In this document: one piece after another, positions 5,795 through 13,424 of the stretch
How positions within the stretch are numbered: the stretch's first letter is position 1
How the letters are laid out: each line of letters begins with the position of its first letter
Source of the DNA: an uncultured Prevotella sp.
GTDB taxonomy: Bacteria; Bacteroidota; Bacteroidia; Bacteroidales; Bacteroidaceae
NCBI GenBank assembly: GCA_900548195.1
Contig: URJQ01000045.1
Location: 1-20,628, forward strand
DNA length: 20,628 nucleotides
Direction: 5' to 3'
The notes under the pieces: model-generated
Told to the model about the DNA's origin: nothing
Databases searched by the model: none
What the model saw: only the letters and a program-made list of their open reading frames with translations
Translations under genes and position numbers: made by a program

Positions 5795-8605
5795 TTATTC
5801 TGGACGCATTACGATTTCGAGGTGGTTACCACCGTCAACGATGCGCTTAATCATAGCAGCAACCTTAGCAGGAGTTACACCCTCGATGGTCTTCTTGTAG
5901 TTGGTGTAGATGTCGATGCCATACTCCTTCCAGTTGATGAGGGCACTCATCCAGAAGCCATTGTTCTTGAATGCGATGTCAGCAGACTTGAGCATGTTGT
6001 CTTTCACCTTCTTCACCTTGTCAGGATCCACGCTCTTGGCAGCGTCATCCACAATCTTCTTCATGCGCTCTGCAGCAGCATCAAGCTTGGAAGGCTCAGA
6101 GATAGGAGCCTGAGAAGAAAGCATAGCGTATGCCTTGTCAGCCATGAGGCTCATTGAGATGCTTGCGCCGCAGCTGTAAGCAGCAGACATTTCCTCACGA
6201 ACCTGATTGAGCATTTCCATTGTAACCACTTCACCTGCAACCTCCATGATTACAGAGTTCTCGAGGTTGTTCTCGATAGGGCAATAGTAGATGTTGCCTA
6301 CCTGAGGGCGTGGAGTCTCCATCTTACGTGTGAAAGCATTCTTCTTCTGACCCTTGAAGTAGGTGCGGGTGTCAATCTTAGCCACCTTGTCTGCCTTCTT
6401 GCCTGGGAGAGAAGCGATATACTGCTCGATGAGAGGTAAGAGAGTAGCCTCATCATAGTTACCTACGAAGAAGAAAGTGAAGTTTGCAGCGTTAGCAGTG
6501 CGCTCCTTGACCATCTGGAGACAACGGTCGTAAGACACCTTGTCGAGGTCAGCGAGTTCAAGAGGCTTGTTGCGGAGCTGGTGACAGTTGAGCTCAGCAC
6601 GGAGAGTATCAGAGAATGCGCTCTCTGGCTTGAGTCCACGGTTAGGGAGAGCCTGCTTGAGAGAAGTCATGAGCTGACCGTAAGACTGCATATCCTTTCT
6701 CACGTCAGTGAACTGGAGATAGATGAGCTGGAGGAAGGTCTCCATATCCTTAGGAGTGGTAGAACCTGCGATAGAGGTCTTTGAACCGCTCATGGAGAAG
6801 CCTGTGCTGCAGTTCTTACCAGCAAGAGCCTTGTTGAGCTCATTCATGGTGAAGTTGCCAAGAGCACTGATACCGCAGAGGTTATTGACGAGCTTGATGT
6901 TGGCAAAGTCCTTTTCGCCATAGAGAGCTGTACCGCCGTCAGCAGTAGCTGTCATGCTAACCTCGTCAGCCTTGAAGTCAGTCTTCTTGAGGATTACTGT
7001 AGCACCGTTGCTGAGCTTGAGCTCCTTGAATCCGAGAGTCTTGTTTTCTGAGCGCTTTACGATCTTTCCCTTCTTAGGCATCTGAGTGATGAGTGGCTCA
7101 TTCTTCACGTTGTCCTGCCAAGGTTCTACCTGTGCAGCGCGTGCAGCCTCGAAGGTCTTGCGGAGCTGCTCTGCTGTAGGAACGAAGCGTCCCTCCTTGT
7201 CCTGTGCAAATTCGAATACCACGAGGTTGGTGTCGCTTACGCTGATGATCTGCTTTACGAAATCATTTATCATGTCGAGAGTAACGCTCTTGTCGATCTG
7301 ATTCCAGATAGCATACTCAGTTTCCATATCCACGAGAGGCTCGTTGGTGAGATAGTTGTCGCGGCAAGCATCACCGAAACGGTCGTTTTCACGCTTATCA
7401 CGGTTAGCATATCCCTTCTCTACCCATGAGATGAAGTCGCTCTTAGCACGTCCAAACTCACCTGCAGTGAAGCCATGCTGGCGTACACGCATGAGTTCCT
7501 TAGTAGCATCAGCGAGTGCTTCGAGGTCTTTGCCCTCCTTTGGAGAAACGTCGAGGCTTACAGCTGCCTTGGTATTAGAGAGGAGATAGTCGCCGATGCT
7601 GGAGCTTGCGCTGAGGTATGTGCACTCAGGCTTCTGTGCGAGCTCTGCAAAGCGAGAAGCAATCATGCTTGCGAAGAGGCTGTTGACATAAGACTGGAAA
7701 TAGTAAGCTGATGTATTCTTGAGCTCCATTGGGAATGGCTCGGTCTTCATGAATACAGAGATAGTGTTGTTATTGATTTCCTTATCTTTACCTACAGCGT
7801 AGATAGGCTCGTTGTTGTCAGCTACTGGTACCTTCTCCACTTGTGCAGCGTTAGGCTGGAGGACGATAGAAGAGAAGAGTTCCTTAATCTTCTGCTCAGT
7901 GCGATCTATATCGACATCACCTACTACGATGATAGCCTGGTTGTCAGGACGATACCATTTCTTGTAGTACTTGCGGAGATCGTCGTAAGGGAAGTTGTCA
8001 ACCACCTCCATTTTGCCGATAGGCATACGCACGCCCCAGCGTGAATTAGGATAGAGAGTAGGAAGCATCTGCTCAAGGAGACGCATCTGACCGTTGTTTC
8101 TCATAGACCATTCTGCGTGGATGACGCCGCGCTCCTTGTCGATTTCCTTGTCCTGGAGCAGGAGTCCGTTACTCCAGTCCTTGAGGATAAGGAGACATGA
8201 GTCGAGCACCTGGATGTTGCCTGTAGGCACGTTGCAGACGCGATATACAGTCTGATCGACGCCAGTATAGGCGTTAAGGTCGCTACCGAACTGGATACCC
8301 TTCTCGCGGCACCAGTCGATTATACCTACTTTCTTGAAATTTTCAGATCCATTGAACGCCATGTGTTCGAGAAAGTGAGCGAGACCGCGCTGCTCTTCTT
8401 CTTCCTGAATAGAACCTACACGCTGAGCGATGTAGAAGTTTGCCATGTGTTCTGGCCATTCATTGTGACGAATGTAATAAGTAAGTCCGTTTGGAAGCTT
8501 GCCTTTACGGGTTGCAGGATCCATTGGAAGTTGTGGCATTGACTGCGCAAATGCCGATGTCGCCATTATTGCAAGGACGAACATCAGAAAATGTTTAATT
8601 TTCAT
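5795..8605 (-). CDS. Periplasmic M16 (insulinase-type) zinc peptidase
   Basis: This 936-residue protein has a cleavable signal peptide ending TSAFA-Q (cleavage near residue 20). It is a two-repeat M16B/pitrilysin-family protease of the PqqL type. The first half holds the inverted zinc motif H77-F-L-E80-H81 ('GLAHFLEHMAFNG'). Glu158 ('IDKERGVIHAEW') sits 76 residues after the motif, as required for the third zinc ligand, so the N-terminal peptidase domain should be active. The second half (about 510-936) has the M16 fold without a HxxEH motif, the normal inactive partner domain, with a late 'EEMSAAYSCG' segment typical of the C-terminal domain. Such proteins degrade peptides in the periplasm. 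It is a single gene between a terminator and a promoter region divergent from the candidate small RNA. Substrate is unknown. Confidence 0.92.
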   Translation of the reverse strand: MKIKHFLMFVLAIMATSAFAQSMPQLPMDPATRKGKLPNGLTYYIRHNEWPEHMANFYIAQRVGSIQEEEEQRGLAHFLEHMAFNGSENFKKVGIIDWCREKGIQFGSDLNAYTGVDQTVYRVCNVPTGNIQVLDSCLLILKDWSNGLLLQDKEIDKERGVIHAEWSMRNNGQMRLLEQMLPTLYPNSRWGVRMPIGKMEVVDNFPYDDLRKYYKKWYRPDNQAIIVVGDVDIDRTEQKIKELFSSIVLQPNAAQVEKVPVADNNEPIYAVGKDKEINNNTISVFMKTEPFPMELKNTSAYYFQSYVNSLFASMIASRFAELAQKPECTYLSASSSIGDYLLSNTKAAVSLDVSPKEGKDLEALADATKELMRVRQHGFTAGEFGRAKSDFISWVEKGYANRDKRENDRFGDACRDNYLTNEPLVDMETEYAIWNQIDKSVTLDMINDFVKQIISVSDTNLVVFEFAQDKEGRFVPTAEQLRKTFEAARAAQVEPWQDNVKNEPLITQMPKKGKIVKRSENKTLGFKELKLSNGATVILKKTDFKADEVSMTATADGGTALYGEKDFANIKLVNNLCGISALGNFTMNELNKALAGKNCSTGFSMSGSKTSIAGSTTPKDMETFLQLIYLQFTDVRKDMQSYGQLMTSLKQALPNRGLKPESAFSDTLRAELNCHQLRNKPLELADLDKVSYDRCLQMVKERTANAANFTFFFVGNYDEATLLPLIEQYIASLPGKKADKVAKIDTRTYFKGQKKNAFTRKMETPRPQVGNIYYCPIENNLENSVIMEVAGEVVTMEMLNQVREEMSAAYSCGASISMSLMADKAYAMLSSQAPISEPSKLDAAAERMKKIVDDAAKSVDPDKVKKVKDNMLKSADIAFKNNGFWMSALINWKEYGIDIYTNYKKTIEGVTPAKVAAMIKRIVDGGNHLEIVMRPE

Positions 8606-8638
8606 CTGTAGTTTTTTATGGTTTTTTTATATTGTGTG

Positions 8639-8646
8639 CAAAATTA
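8639..8646 (-). promoter_or_regulatory. Possible -7 element for the M16 peptidase gene
   Basis: TAATTTTG on the minus strand fits TAnnTTTG and lies 33 bp before the ATG. No TTTG is present at the expected upstream distance, so this is a weak call. Confidence 0.35.
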
Positions 8647-8780
8647 CATATTTAAAACGATTTTTCCCGATATTTAGGGGATGAAAATAGGAAATAATAA
8701 CGATTTTTATACGTTTTTTAGCGAAAAATCAAGATAGTACAAACTTTTTTTTGTTTTTTGCAAAAAAAGTATCGAAATAT

Positions 8781-8811
8781 TTTGATTTACGTCAATGTTT
8801 TTGTAACTTTG
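8781..8811 (+). promoter_or_regulatory. Bacteroidetes-type promoter for the candidate small RNA
   Basis: TTTG (8781-8784), 19 bp spacer and TAACTTTG (8804-8811) is an exact consensus match, the same -7 octamer as before the OmpA-family gene. It points right into a stretch with no protein gene on the plus strand, placing transcription start near 8818. Confidence 0.75.
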
Positions 8812-8817
8812 CAAAAG

Positions 8818-9012
8818 TTTTCCGACATACCCAACTTGGTTTAACCCAAATAATACTACTGCAACACTGGTTTATAAATAAAGAGACCACTATAACTCAC
8901 TACTACCTATATATACTGTTAACTCTTGTCGGTGAACGTGAATAAATACTCTGTTTGAAGAGTCAATAAAATAAAGCGCTGCGATCCATTTGGGTCGCAG
9001 CGCTTCATTTTT
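8818..9012 (+). ncRNA. Candidate small structured RNA (about 190 nt)
   Basis: A consensus promoter ends at 8811 and a strong intrinsic terminator spans 8974-9011, defining a transcript of about 190 nt. No ATG occurs between 8818 and 8973 in any plus frame, so it is not a normal small-protein gene. CCGACA (8822-8827) can pair with TGTCGG (8927-8932), closing a large domain. ACTCT/AGAGT (8949-8964) makes a second short hairpin before the terminator. Size and layout would suit 6S-like or another regulatory RNA, but no motif of tmRNA, RNase P, SRP RNA or a known riboswitch was recognised. Exact ends and function are inference; it is divergent from the M16 peptidase gene. Confidence 0.55.
8974..9011 (+). 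terminator. Strong intrinsic terminator of the candidate small RNA
   Basis: AAGCGCTGCGA (8974-8984) pairs perfectly with 8995-9005. The stem can extend by two G-C pairs and one G-T pair around a short ATTT loop, and is followed by CATTTTTA. On the other strand the trailing run is weaker, so plus-strand termination is favoured. Confidence 0.85.
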
Positions 9013-9091
9013 ATAGGTTCTTCCGACTTTGGGAGTGATAATAATTATTACTGAAGCTTTCGCAAGTGGCTCACATGATACTAATCAGTAA

Positions 9092-9253
9092 TAAAATATC
9101 AATGTTTGATGATGTTGTTTTGTGGTTTTGTTGTTTTGTGGTTTTGTTGAATGTATTATCATGACAAACAACTAAACAACCAGATAACAAAACGACTAAA
9201 CAACAAAACTATTTTTTTCTATTTTTTCTTTATTTTTCTCTATTGATATTTTA
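9092..9253 (-). repeat. Family A intergenic repeat, copy 2 (complete, 162 bp)
   Basis: Both ends carry the motif as an inverted pair: TAAAATATCAAT near 9093-9104 and ATTGATATTTTA at 9242-9253. Inside are TTTTGTTGTTTAGT-type arms in inverted orientation, one half richer in TTTTGTGG. Read on the minus strand, the central part (GTTTGTCATGATAATACA, then CAACAAAACCAC) aligns closely with copy 3 on the plus strand. The right end lies 55 bp past the pectate lyase stop codon. Confidence 0.8.
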
Positions 9254-9308
9254 CACTTCCCCACGGCAGTGGGGACTGAGGGGCAGATTGTTGCTTGCGA
9301 AAGTTGAG

Positions 9309-11513
9309 TTACTTCACCACCTTCTTCTTGCCATTGGAAAGGATGACGCCCTTGGTATTGGCAGAGACGCGATTGCCAGCCACATTATAATATATGTCCT
9401 TTGTCGCGGTCTGGGCTGTCAGATTGCTGATGGCAGTGGCGATGGTGCCCTTGAGGGTGATGGAAAACACCACCTGCTTGCCTGATGGAGTGAAGGTGAT
9501 AGTGCCTGCGGCAGCCATAGGGATGGCGTATGTCTTTACGATATAATTCTTGGAGTCGATTTTCTTGGGAAAGAGATACTTGTCAGCACCATATTTTATG
9601 CCGTTGATCTCTGAGATATAAGAGTCTCCATCCCCGTAATTATCATAGCCTTTTACTTCCATAGAGGTGATGGTCATACCGGCGGGAAGGCTGATACTGT
9701 ATTGAGTATCAGCCGAATATTTGAGTCCATTCTCCTTTCCCTTATCGCAAGACTTGCTCTTGGTATTGGTGATGGTGACGGTATAGTCATCGTCGATGAA
9801 GGTCCAGTTGGACTTCACGCCGATAGACTGACTGGTGGTAGCATCGAGATTTATCTCCACTTCTGTAGCGGCTCCAGGATTAGGCTTCACTGTCTCTGCC
9901 TTCTTCAGCACAGGCCAGTACTCTTCATAGTTGGCATCGCCGTCCTTCAGCTCGTCCTTCATGATGTCCTCCACGAGACTGTTGGCATACATCTCAAGGT
10001 TGGTGTAGAATTTCTTCTCTGAGTCGATGGTGTAAGCCTTAGCGTCAGAAGGGTCGTTAGGGTTGAGTCCCCACTGTTTCTCCCATTCGTCAGGAATGCC
10101 GTCACCGTCTGTGTCGTAGCCTGCAGGATGCTGCGCTGTAGGGAATGTCTTCTCTGTATAGCCATTTACGTCAGCCACAACGTCGATGATACCCCACGTC
10201 TTGGTCACCGAACCCTTGTAAGTGGCAATGCCCTCGCGACACTCTTTCTCGTATCGCTCATCCACTTCGTCGCGGTGGAGTGATGCTCCGGCATAGTCGA
10301 GCACTCGCTCGTAAGCCTCATCAGCGGTGTGGGTGGTGATATTGCCTGTTGGGCATTCCTCGTCCATGCGGATTCTTACCCAGCGCACGCCGTCCTTCTC
10401 GATGCTTGGCACTGTGGCAGGATAGAACTTGTTCTTGTCCTTGCTGTAGTGGTCGCCATTCTGTGTGATGGTGCCATTATCGTATTCCACGCCGTTCCAG
10501 TCGCGGTTAGCGGTCTTTTCTCCGCTGCGCAACTCGGTGGTGTTGCCCTTGATATAGTAACGGCTGGTCATGTCATACACGTTGGAATTATTGGCAGAGT
10601 TGCCTCCATTAGCGACAGTGACGAGTGTGACGCGCTGTTTCTGGTCGTCATTTTTTGGTCCGTTCTTGTAATAATTGTTGACGATATTGATCTGTCCGCC
10701 ACCAGGACCGCCGTAGCAGGTGCTCTGCGCATTGTACATGAGGCAGTTGCGGAAATCCACATTCTCCGCCTCAAAGCAGTTGCTCCATTTGTATTTGTCG
10801 TAGTCGTAGTTGGATGTATATCCGTTCCATTCGTATCTTGATCCGTTGAAGCGTGGACCACGGTTGTACAGATGTGCCAGGAGATTATGATGGAAACTGG
10901 CAAGCTTGCCACCCCAGATGCCTCCATAACCGTGCGCACCCTTATTATGACCTGAGTTTGTCAGGGCTTCTGCCACGGTACACCATTGCATAGTGAAGTT
11001 ATTGTTATCATAGAAAGAAGCCACTTCGTCGATGCTCCATGAAAAAGAGCAGTGGTCGAAGATGATTCCTGTCTTGTGTCTCTGTGTGGAAGCGTCGGCA
11101 CCGTCGTTGACATTCCTCTCCTGTCCGCGACGAATACGGATGAAGCGGATGATATTATTGTTACCTGGATTGACGGTATAGTAACGCAGTGTGACACCAG
11201 GAGCTGGTGCTGTCTGTCCGAGAATGGTAGTGTTGTCTCCGATGGTGATGTCGGAATTGAGCGCAATCACTCCGGCAACGTCGAAGACGACTATCTTCTT
11301 GCTGTTGCCTTTTACTGCTGCACGGAAAGAACCGTCACCACTGTCATCGAGATTAGTCACATGGATGATCTTGCCTCCGCGTCCGCCTGTGACGTAGCGT
11401 CCGTGGCCTTCAGCTCCCGGAAATGCAGGAACCTTCTCGCTCTGTCCCATAGCCGGAATGACAGCAAGAAGGAGCATGGCAAGAAGAGAGGTCAGTCTTG
11501 TCAGATTTTTCAT
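9309..11513 (-). CDS. Secreted pectate lyase, polysaccharide lyase family 1 type
   Basis: This 734-residue protein has a signal peptide ending IPAMG-Q (near residue 23). The parallel beta-helix lyase domain (about 28-440) shows 'VPAFPGAEGHGRYVTGGRGG', 'IIFDHCSFSWSIDE' (equivalent of the PL1 'DH' block) and 'HNLLAHLYNRGPRF', with Arg218 and Arg221 in the R-x-P-R motif that holds the catalytic arginine. It would cleave pectate by beta-elimination outside the cell or in the periplasm. Near residue 465 a calcium-binding 'DTDGDGIPDEWE' motif precedes a beta-rich module. The C-terminus ends 'YNVAGNRVSANTKG' then 'VILSNGKKKVVK', like the sorting tails of Bacteroidetes secreted proteins. An in-frame ATG at 11564 was rejected because the promoter lies between it and the ATG used. 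No susC/susD pair is nearby, so it is not in a visible polysaccharide locus. Confidence 0.9.
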   Translation of the reverse strand: MKNLTRLTSLLAMLLLAVIPAMGQSEKVPAFPGAEGHGRYVTGGRGGKIIHVTNLDDSGDGSFRAAVKGNSKKIVVFDVAGVIALNSDITIGDNTTILGQTAPAPGVTLRYYTVNPGNNNIIRFIRIRRGQERNVNDGADASTQRHKTGIIFDHCSFSWSIDEVASFYDNNNFTMQWCTVAEALTNSGHNKGAHGYGGIWGGKLASFHHNLLAHLYNRGPRFNGSRYEWNGYTSNYDYDKYKWSNCFEAENVDFRNCLMYNAQSTCYGGPGGGQINIVNNYYKNGPKNDDQKQRVTLVTVANGGNSANNSNVYDMTSRYYIKGNTTELRSGEKTANRDWNGVEYDNGTITQNGDHYSKDKNKFYPATVPSIEKDGVRWVRIRMDEECPTGNITTHTADEAYERVLDYAGASLHRDEVDERYEKECREGIATYKGSVTKTWGIIDVVADVNGYTEKTFPTAQHPAGYDTDGDGIPDEWEKQWGLNPNDPSDAKAYTIDSEKKFYTNLEMYANSLVEDIMKDELKDGDANYEEYWPVLKKAETVKPNPGAATEVEINLDATTSQSIGVKSNWTFIDDDYTVTITNTKSKSCDKGKENGLKYSADTQYSISLPAGMTITSMEVKGYDNYGDGDSYISEINGIKYGADKYLFPKKIDSKNYIVKTYAIPMAAAGTITFTPSGKQVVFSITLKGTIATAISNLTAQTATKDIYYNVAGNRVSANTKGVILSNGKKKVVK

Positions 11514-11544
11514 TGATAAAATGTAGTTAGTTGAGTTGTTGGTG

Positions 11545-11575
11545 CAAAGGTAATGCTTTTCCATTTAATGACAAA
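11545..11575 (-). promoter_or_regulatory. Bacteroidetes-type promoter for the pectate lyase gene
   Basis: On the minus strand TTTG (11575-11572), a 19-bp spacer and TACCTTTG (11552-11545) match the consensus exactly. The transcription start near 11538 gives a leader of about 25 nt. Confidence 0.75.
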
Positions 11576-11895
11576 ATTACAATTATTAAAAAATGTAATA
11601 ATCTCTTTTCTTGTTCCTTTTGCCGTTTTCCTTGTCCTTTATAGCGGGTAAATGTACCGAAAACGGTCTTGCAGTCTGCGTCTTTTGCGCAATTTAAAAC
11701 ATCACTAAACTACGATACAAACGCCACCAAACTGGAAAGCCATATATGCTTAATCTTAATTTAATGAATGCGTTCCTTATTATATATAGGATTAAGAGAA
11801 ATATGTATAACACAAAAACTTTTCAGAAAAAAATACATTTTGTCGCTTAAAATGACGACAAAAGGTGGCTTTTGCTAAAATAAATTGCATTTTAT
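11576..11895. other. Gene-free A/T-rich region with three short inverted repeats
   Basis: No convincing frame lies in this 320-bp stretch between the divergent pectate lyase and OmpA-family promoters. It contains CCGTTTTC/GAAAACGG (11623-11630 with 11659-11666), CTTAATC/GATTAAG (11749-11755 with 11790-11796) and TTTTGTCG/CGACAAAA (11838-11845 with 11856-11863). The last lies 33 bp upstream of the OmpA-family -33 box and could be a protein-binding site. None has a clear terminator run. Confidence 0.5.
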
Positions 11896-11926
11896 TTTGC
11901 GCATTTAGGATAATTTCTTAACTTTG
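11896..11926 (+). promoter_or_regulatory. Bacteroidetes-type promoter for the OmpA-family gene
   Basis: TTTG (11896-11899), a 19-bp spacer and TAACTTTG (11919-11926) match the consensus exactly. Transcription would start near 11933, giving a leader of about 118 nt, long enough to carry translational control. Confidence 0.8.
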
Positions 11927-12050
11927 CAAACAAATTATGTACTGTAACATACTCATGATGAATGCGCGGAAACAAGGAATCTACTCATTTCACAGTATAT
12001 AATAGCATAGAAATAAAAACAAAGTATTATAACCAAAAAATTGTACAATT

Positions 12051-13160
12051 ATGAAATTTAAGAAAATGCTTCTCGCAGCAATGACCGCTATCATGGCCAT
12101 TTCTGCTAATGCACAGGAGGCACAGGACAAGGTTGAGTACAACTACAACAGCCATTGGTTCCTCCAGTTGCAGGCTGGTGCGCAGCACACTCTCGGTGAG
12201 GCTAAGTTCTTTGACCTCGTTTCTCCTAATGCTCAGATTGCTCTCGGCTATCAGTTCAACCCTGTTTGGGCTGTTCGTCTCGGCGTTAACGCTTGGCAGA
12301 GCAAGGCAGGATGGAAAGAAGGTTCTGCTGAAGGTTTCGGTCTTCCTCACAAGAACTTCTCTTTCAACTATTTCGCTCCTGCTATTGACGTTAAGTTCAA
12401 TATCATCAACGCTATCGCTGGATGGAATCCAGACCGCGTATTCACTATGAACCTCATCGCCGGTGGTGGCGTAAACGTAGCAAGCGGTCTCGGTGATGAC
12501 GCTGAAGCTGACTATAAGGTTAAGCCTCTCGTATTGAGCCACTACTATGATGGCACTAAGGTACGCCCTGTAGGACGCTTCGGTCTCGACTTCGACTTCC
12601 AGGTTTCTAAGCGCGTAAGCCTTAACCTCGAGTGCATGGCTAACATCCTCTCTGACCACTACAATGGTAAGCACGCTGACAACGCTGACTGGTACTTCAA
12701 TGCTCTCGCTGGCGTGAAGATCGCTCTCGGTGACACTTACACCAAGACTGTTATCCCAGCTCCTGCTCCAGAACCAGCTCCTGCTCCTGTTGTTGTAGAG
12801 AAGCCAGCTCCAAAGCCAGTTGTTGTAGAGAAGATTGAGCCTTATCGTTGCGACATCTTCTTCAAGATCAACAAGTTTATCCCTTCTGACTCTGAGCTCG
12901 CTAAGCTCGACGGTCTCTCTGAGTACCTCAACAAGTATCCTAACGCTAAGGTTGACATCTGCGGTTACGCTGACAAGGGCACTGGTACTGCTAAGTACAA
13001 TGCTATGATTGCTGAGAAGCGTGCTAACAAGATTGCTTCTATCCTTGAGGAGAAGTACAATGTACCAAGTAGCCGTATCTCTATCAACTCTAAGGGTGAC
13101 ACCGTTCAGCCTTTCGCTGAGAACGATCAGAACCGCGTTACTATCTGTATCGCTGAGTAA
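12051..13160 (+). CDS. OmpA-family outer-membrane protein
   Basis: This 369-residue protein has a signal peptide ending SANA-Q (cleavage near residue 21). An N-terminal beta-barrel (about 30-235) shows alternating aromatic strands such as 'NPVWAVRLGVNAW' and 'FGLDFDFQVSKRVSLNLECM'. A Pro/Ala/Val/Glu-rich linker (about 237-262) leads to a C-terminal OmpA peptidoglycan-binding domain (about 268-369). In that domain Asp308 ('GYADKGTG') and Arg324 ('EKRANKI') match the two residues that grip diaminopimelate, followed by 'NRVTICIAE'. It should tie the outer membrane to the wall. Codon use is strongly biased (many CTC, GCT, AAG and ATC codons) compared with neighbours, which together with the consensus promoter and strong terminator points to high expression. 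A single-gene transcript is likely. Confidence 0.93.
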   Translation: MKFKKMLLAAMTAIMAISANAQEAQDKVEYNYNSHWFLQLQAGAQHTLGEAKFFDLVSPNAQIALGYQFNPVWAVRLGVNAWQSKAGWKEGSAEGFGLPHKNFSFNYFAPAIDVKFNIINAIAGWNPDRVFTMNLIAGGGVNVASGLGDDAEADYKVKPLVLSHYYDGTKVRPVGRFGLDFDFQVSKRVSLNLECMANILSDHYNGKHADNADWYFNALAGVKIALGDTYTKTVIPAPAPEPAPAPVVVEKPAPKPVVVEKIEPYRCDIFFKINKFIPSDSELAKLDGLSEYLNKYPNAKVDICGYADKGTGTAKYNAMIAEKRANKIASILEEKYNVPSSRISINSKGDTVQPFAENDQNRVTICIAE

Positions 13161-13202
13161 TACAAATCTTCTCGCTGTCGCAATGTGACAGCAATGAGAT
13201 AA

Positions 13203-13242
13203 AAAGAAAGTGGAAAGCTCATCCGAGCTTTCCACTTTCTTT
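13203..13242. terminator. Strong terminator after the OmpA-family gene
   Basis: An 18-bp perfect stem (13203-13220 with 13225-13242, core GAAAGTGGAAAGCTC) closes a 4-base ATCC loop about 40 bp past the stop. It is followed by TCGTTTTATC, and the outer GATAAAA/TTTTATC can extend it. Confidence 0.85.
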
Positions 13243-13355
13243 CGTTTTATCACAAAAAAAAGAACCTTCCCCACTCTCTCCCTGGAGTGGCTTTCTTTAG
13301 TTACGTTCTCCGGTTTGCGTTTCTCTCTTTCTCAATGGAGGTCTCACTATCCAGC

Positions 13356-13388
13356 CTCCCCCTCACAGGGGGATAAGAGGGGGTCTTC
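13356..13388 (+). repeat. 33-bp C/G-tract repeat, copy 2
   Basis: This is identical over 33 bases to 5681-5713 and in the same orientation. Here it directly adjoins the GAAGAAT-type heptamer array downstream of the permease gene. The 113 bp before it (13243-13355) hold no gene. Confidence 0.9.
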
Positions 13389-13389
13389 C

Positions 13390-13424
13390 CCATTCTTCAT
13401 TCTTCATTCTTCATTCTTCATTTA
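13390..13424 (-). repeat. Family B heptamer repeat, copy 3 (GAAGAAT array)
   Basis: On the minus strand, immediately after the permease TAA, the sequence reads TAAATGAAGAATGAAGAATG and continues for about four 7-bp units. It shares the AAATGAAGAATG start with copies 1 and 2 but lacks their GCCGTTGCG end. Confidence 0.8.

Noticed and set aside
8751..8945. 64-codon frame over the candidate small RNA
   Set aside because: Its ATG lies before the promoter's -33 box, so most of it is leader or promoter DNA, and its product has no recognisable feature.
11514..11564. Upstream ATG adding 17 residues to the pectate lyase
   Set aside because: The consensus promoter (11545-11575, minus) overlaps it, so this ATG would be upstream of the transcription start; the downstream ATG begins a proper signal peptide.
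12027..13274. 415-codon open frame antisense to the OmpA-family gene
   Set aside because: It mirrors the strongly biased codon use of the real gene, which removes stops on the other strand. The product is an S/L/V-rich sequence without family features, and it crosses the terminator and the true signal peptide region.
13243..13330. CTTCCCCACTCTCTCCCTGG region, and the similar 9256-9285 CTTCCCCACGGCAGTGGGGA, as further copies of the 33-bp repeat
   Set aside because: Only the C- and G-rich character is shared; base-by-base identity with the 33-bp unit is poor.
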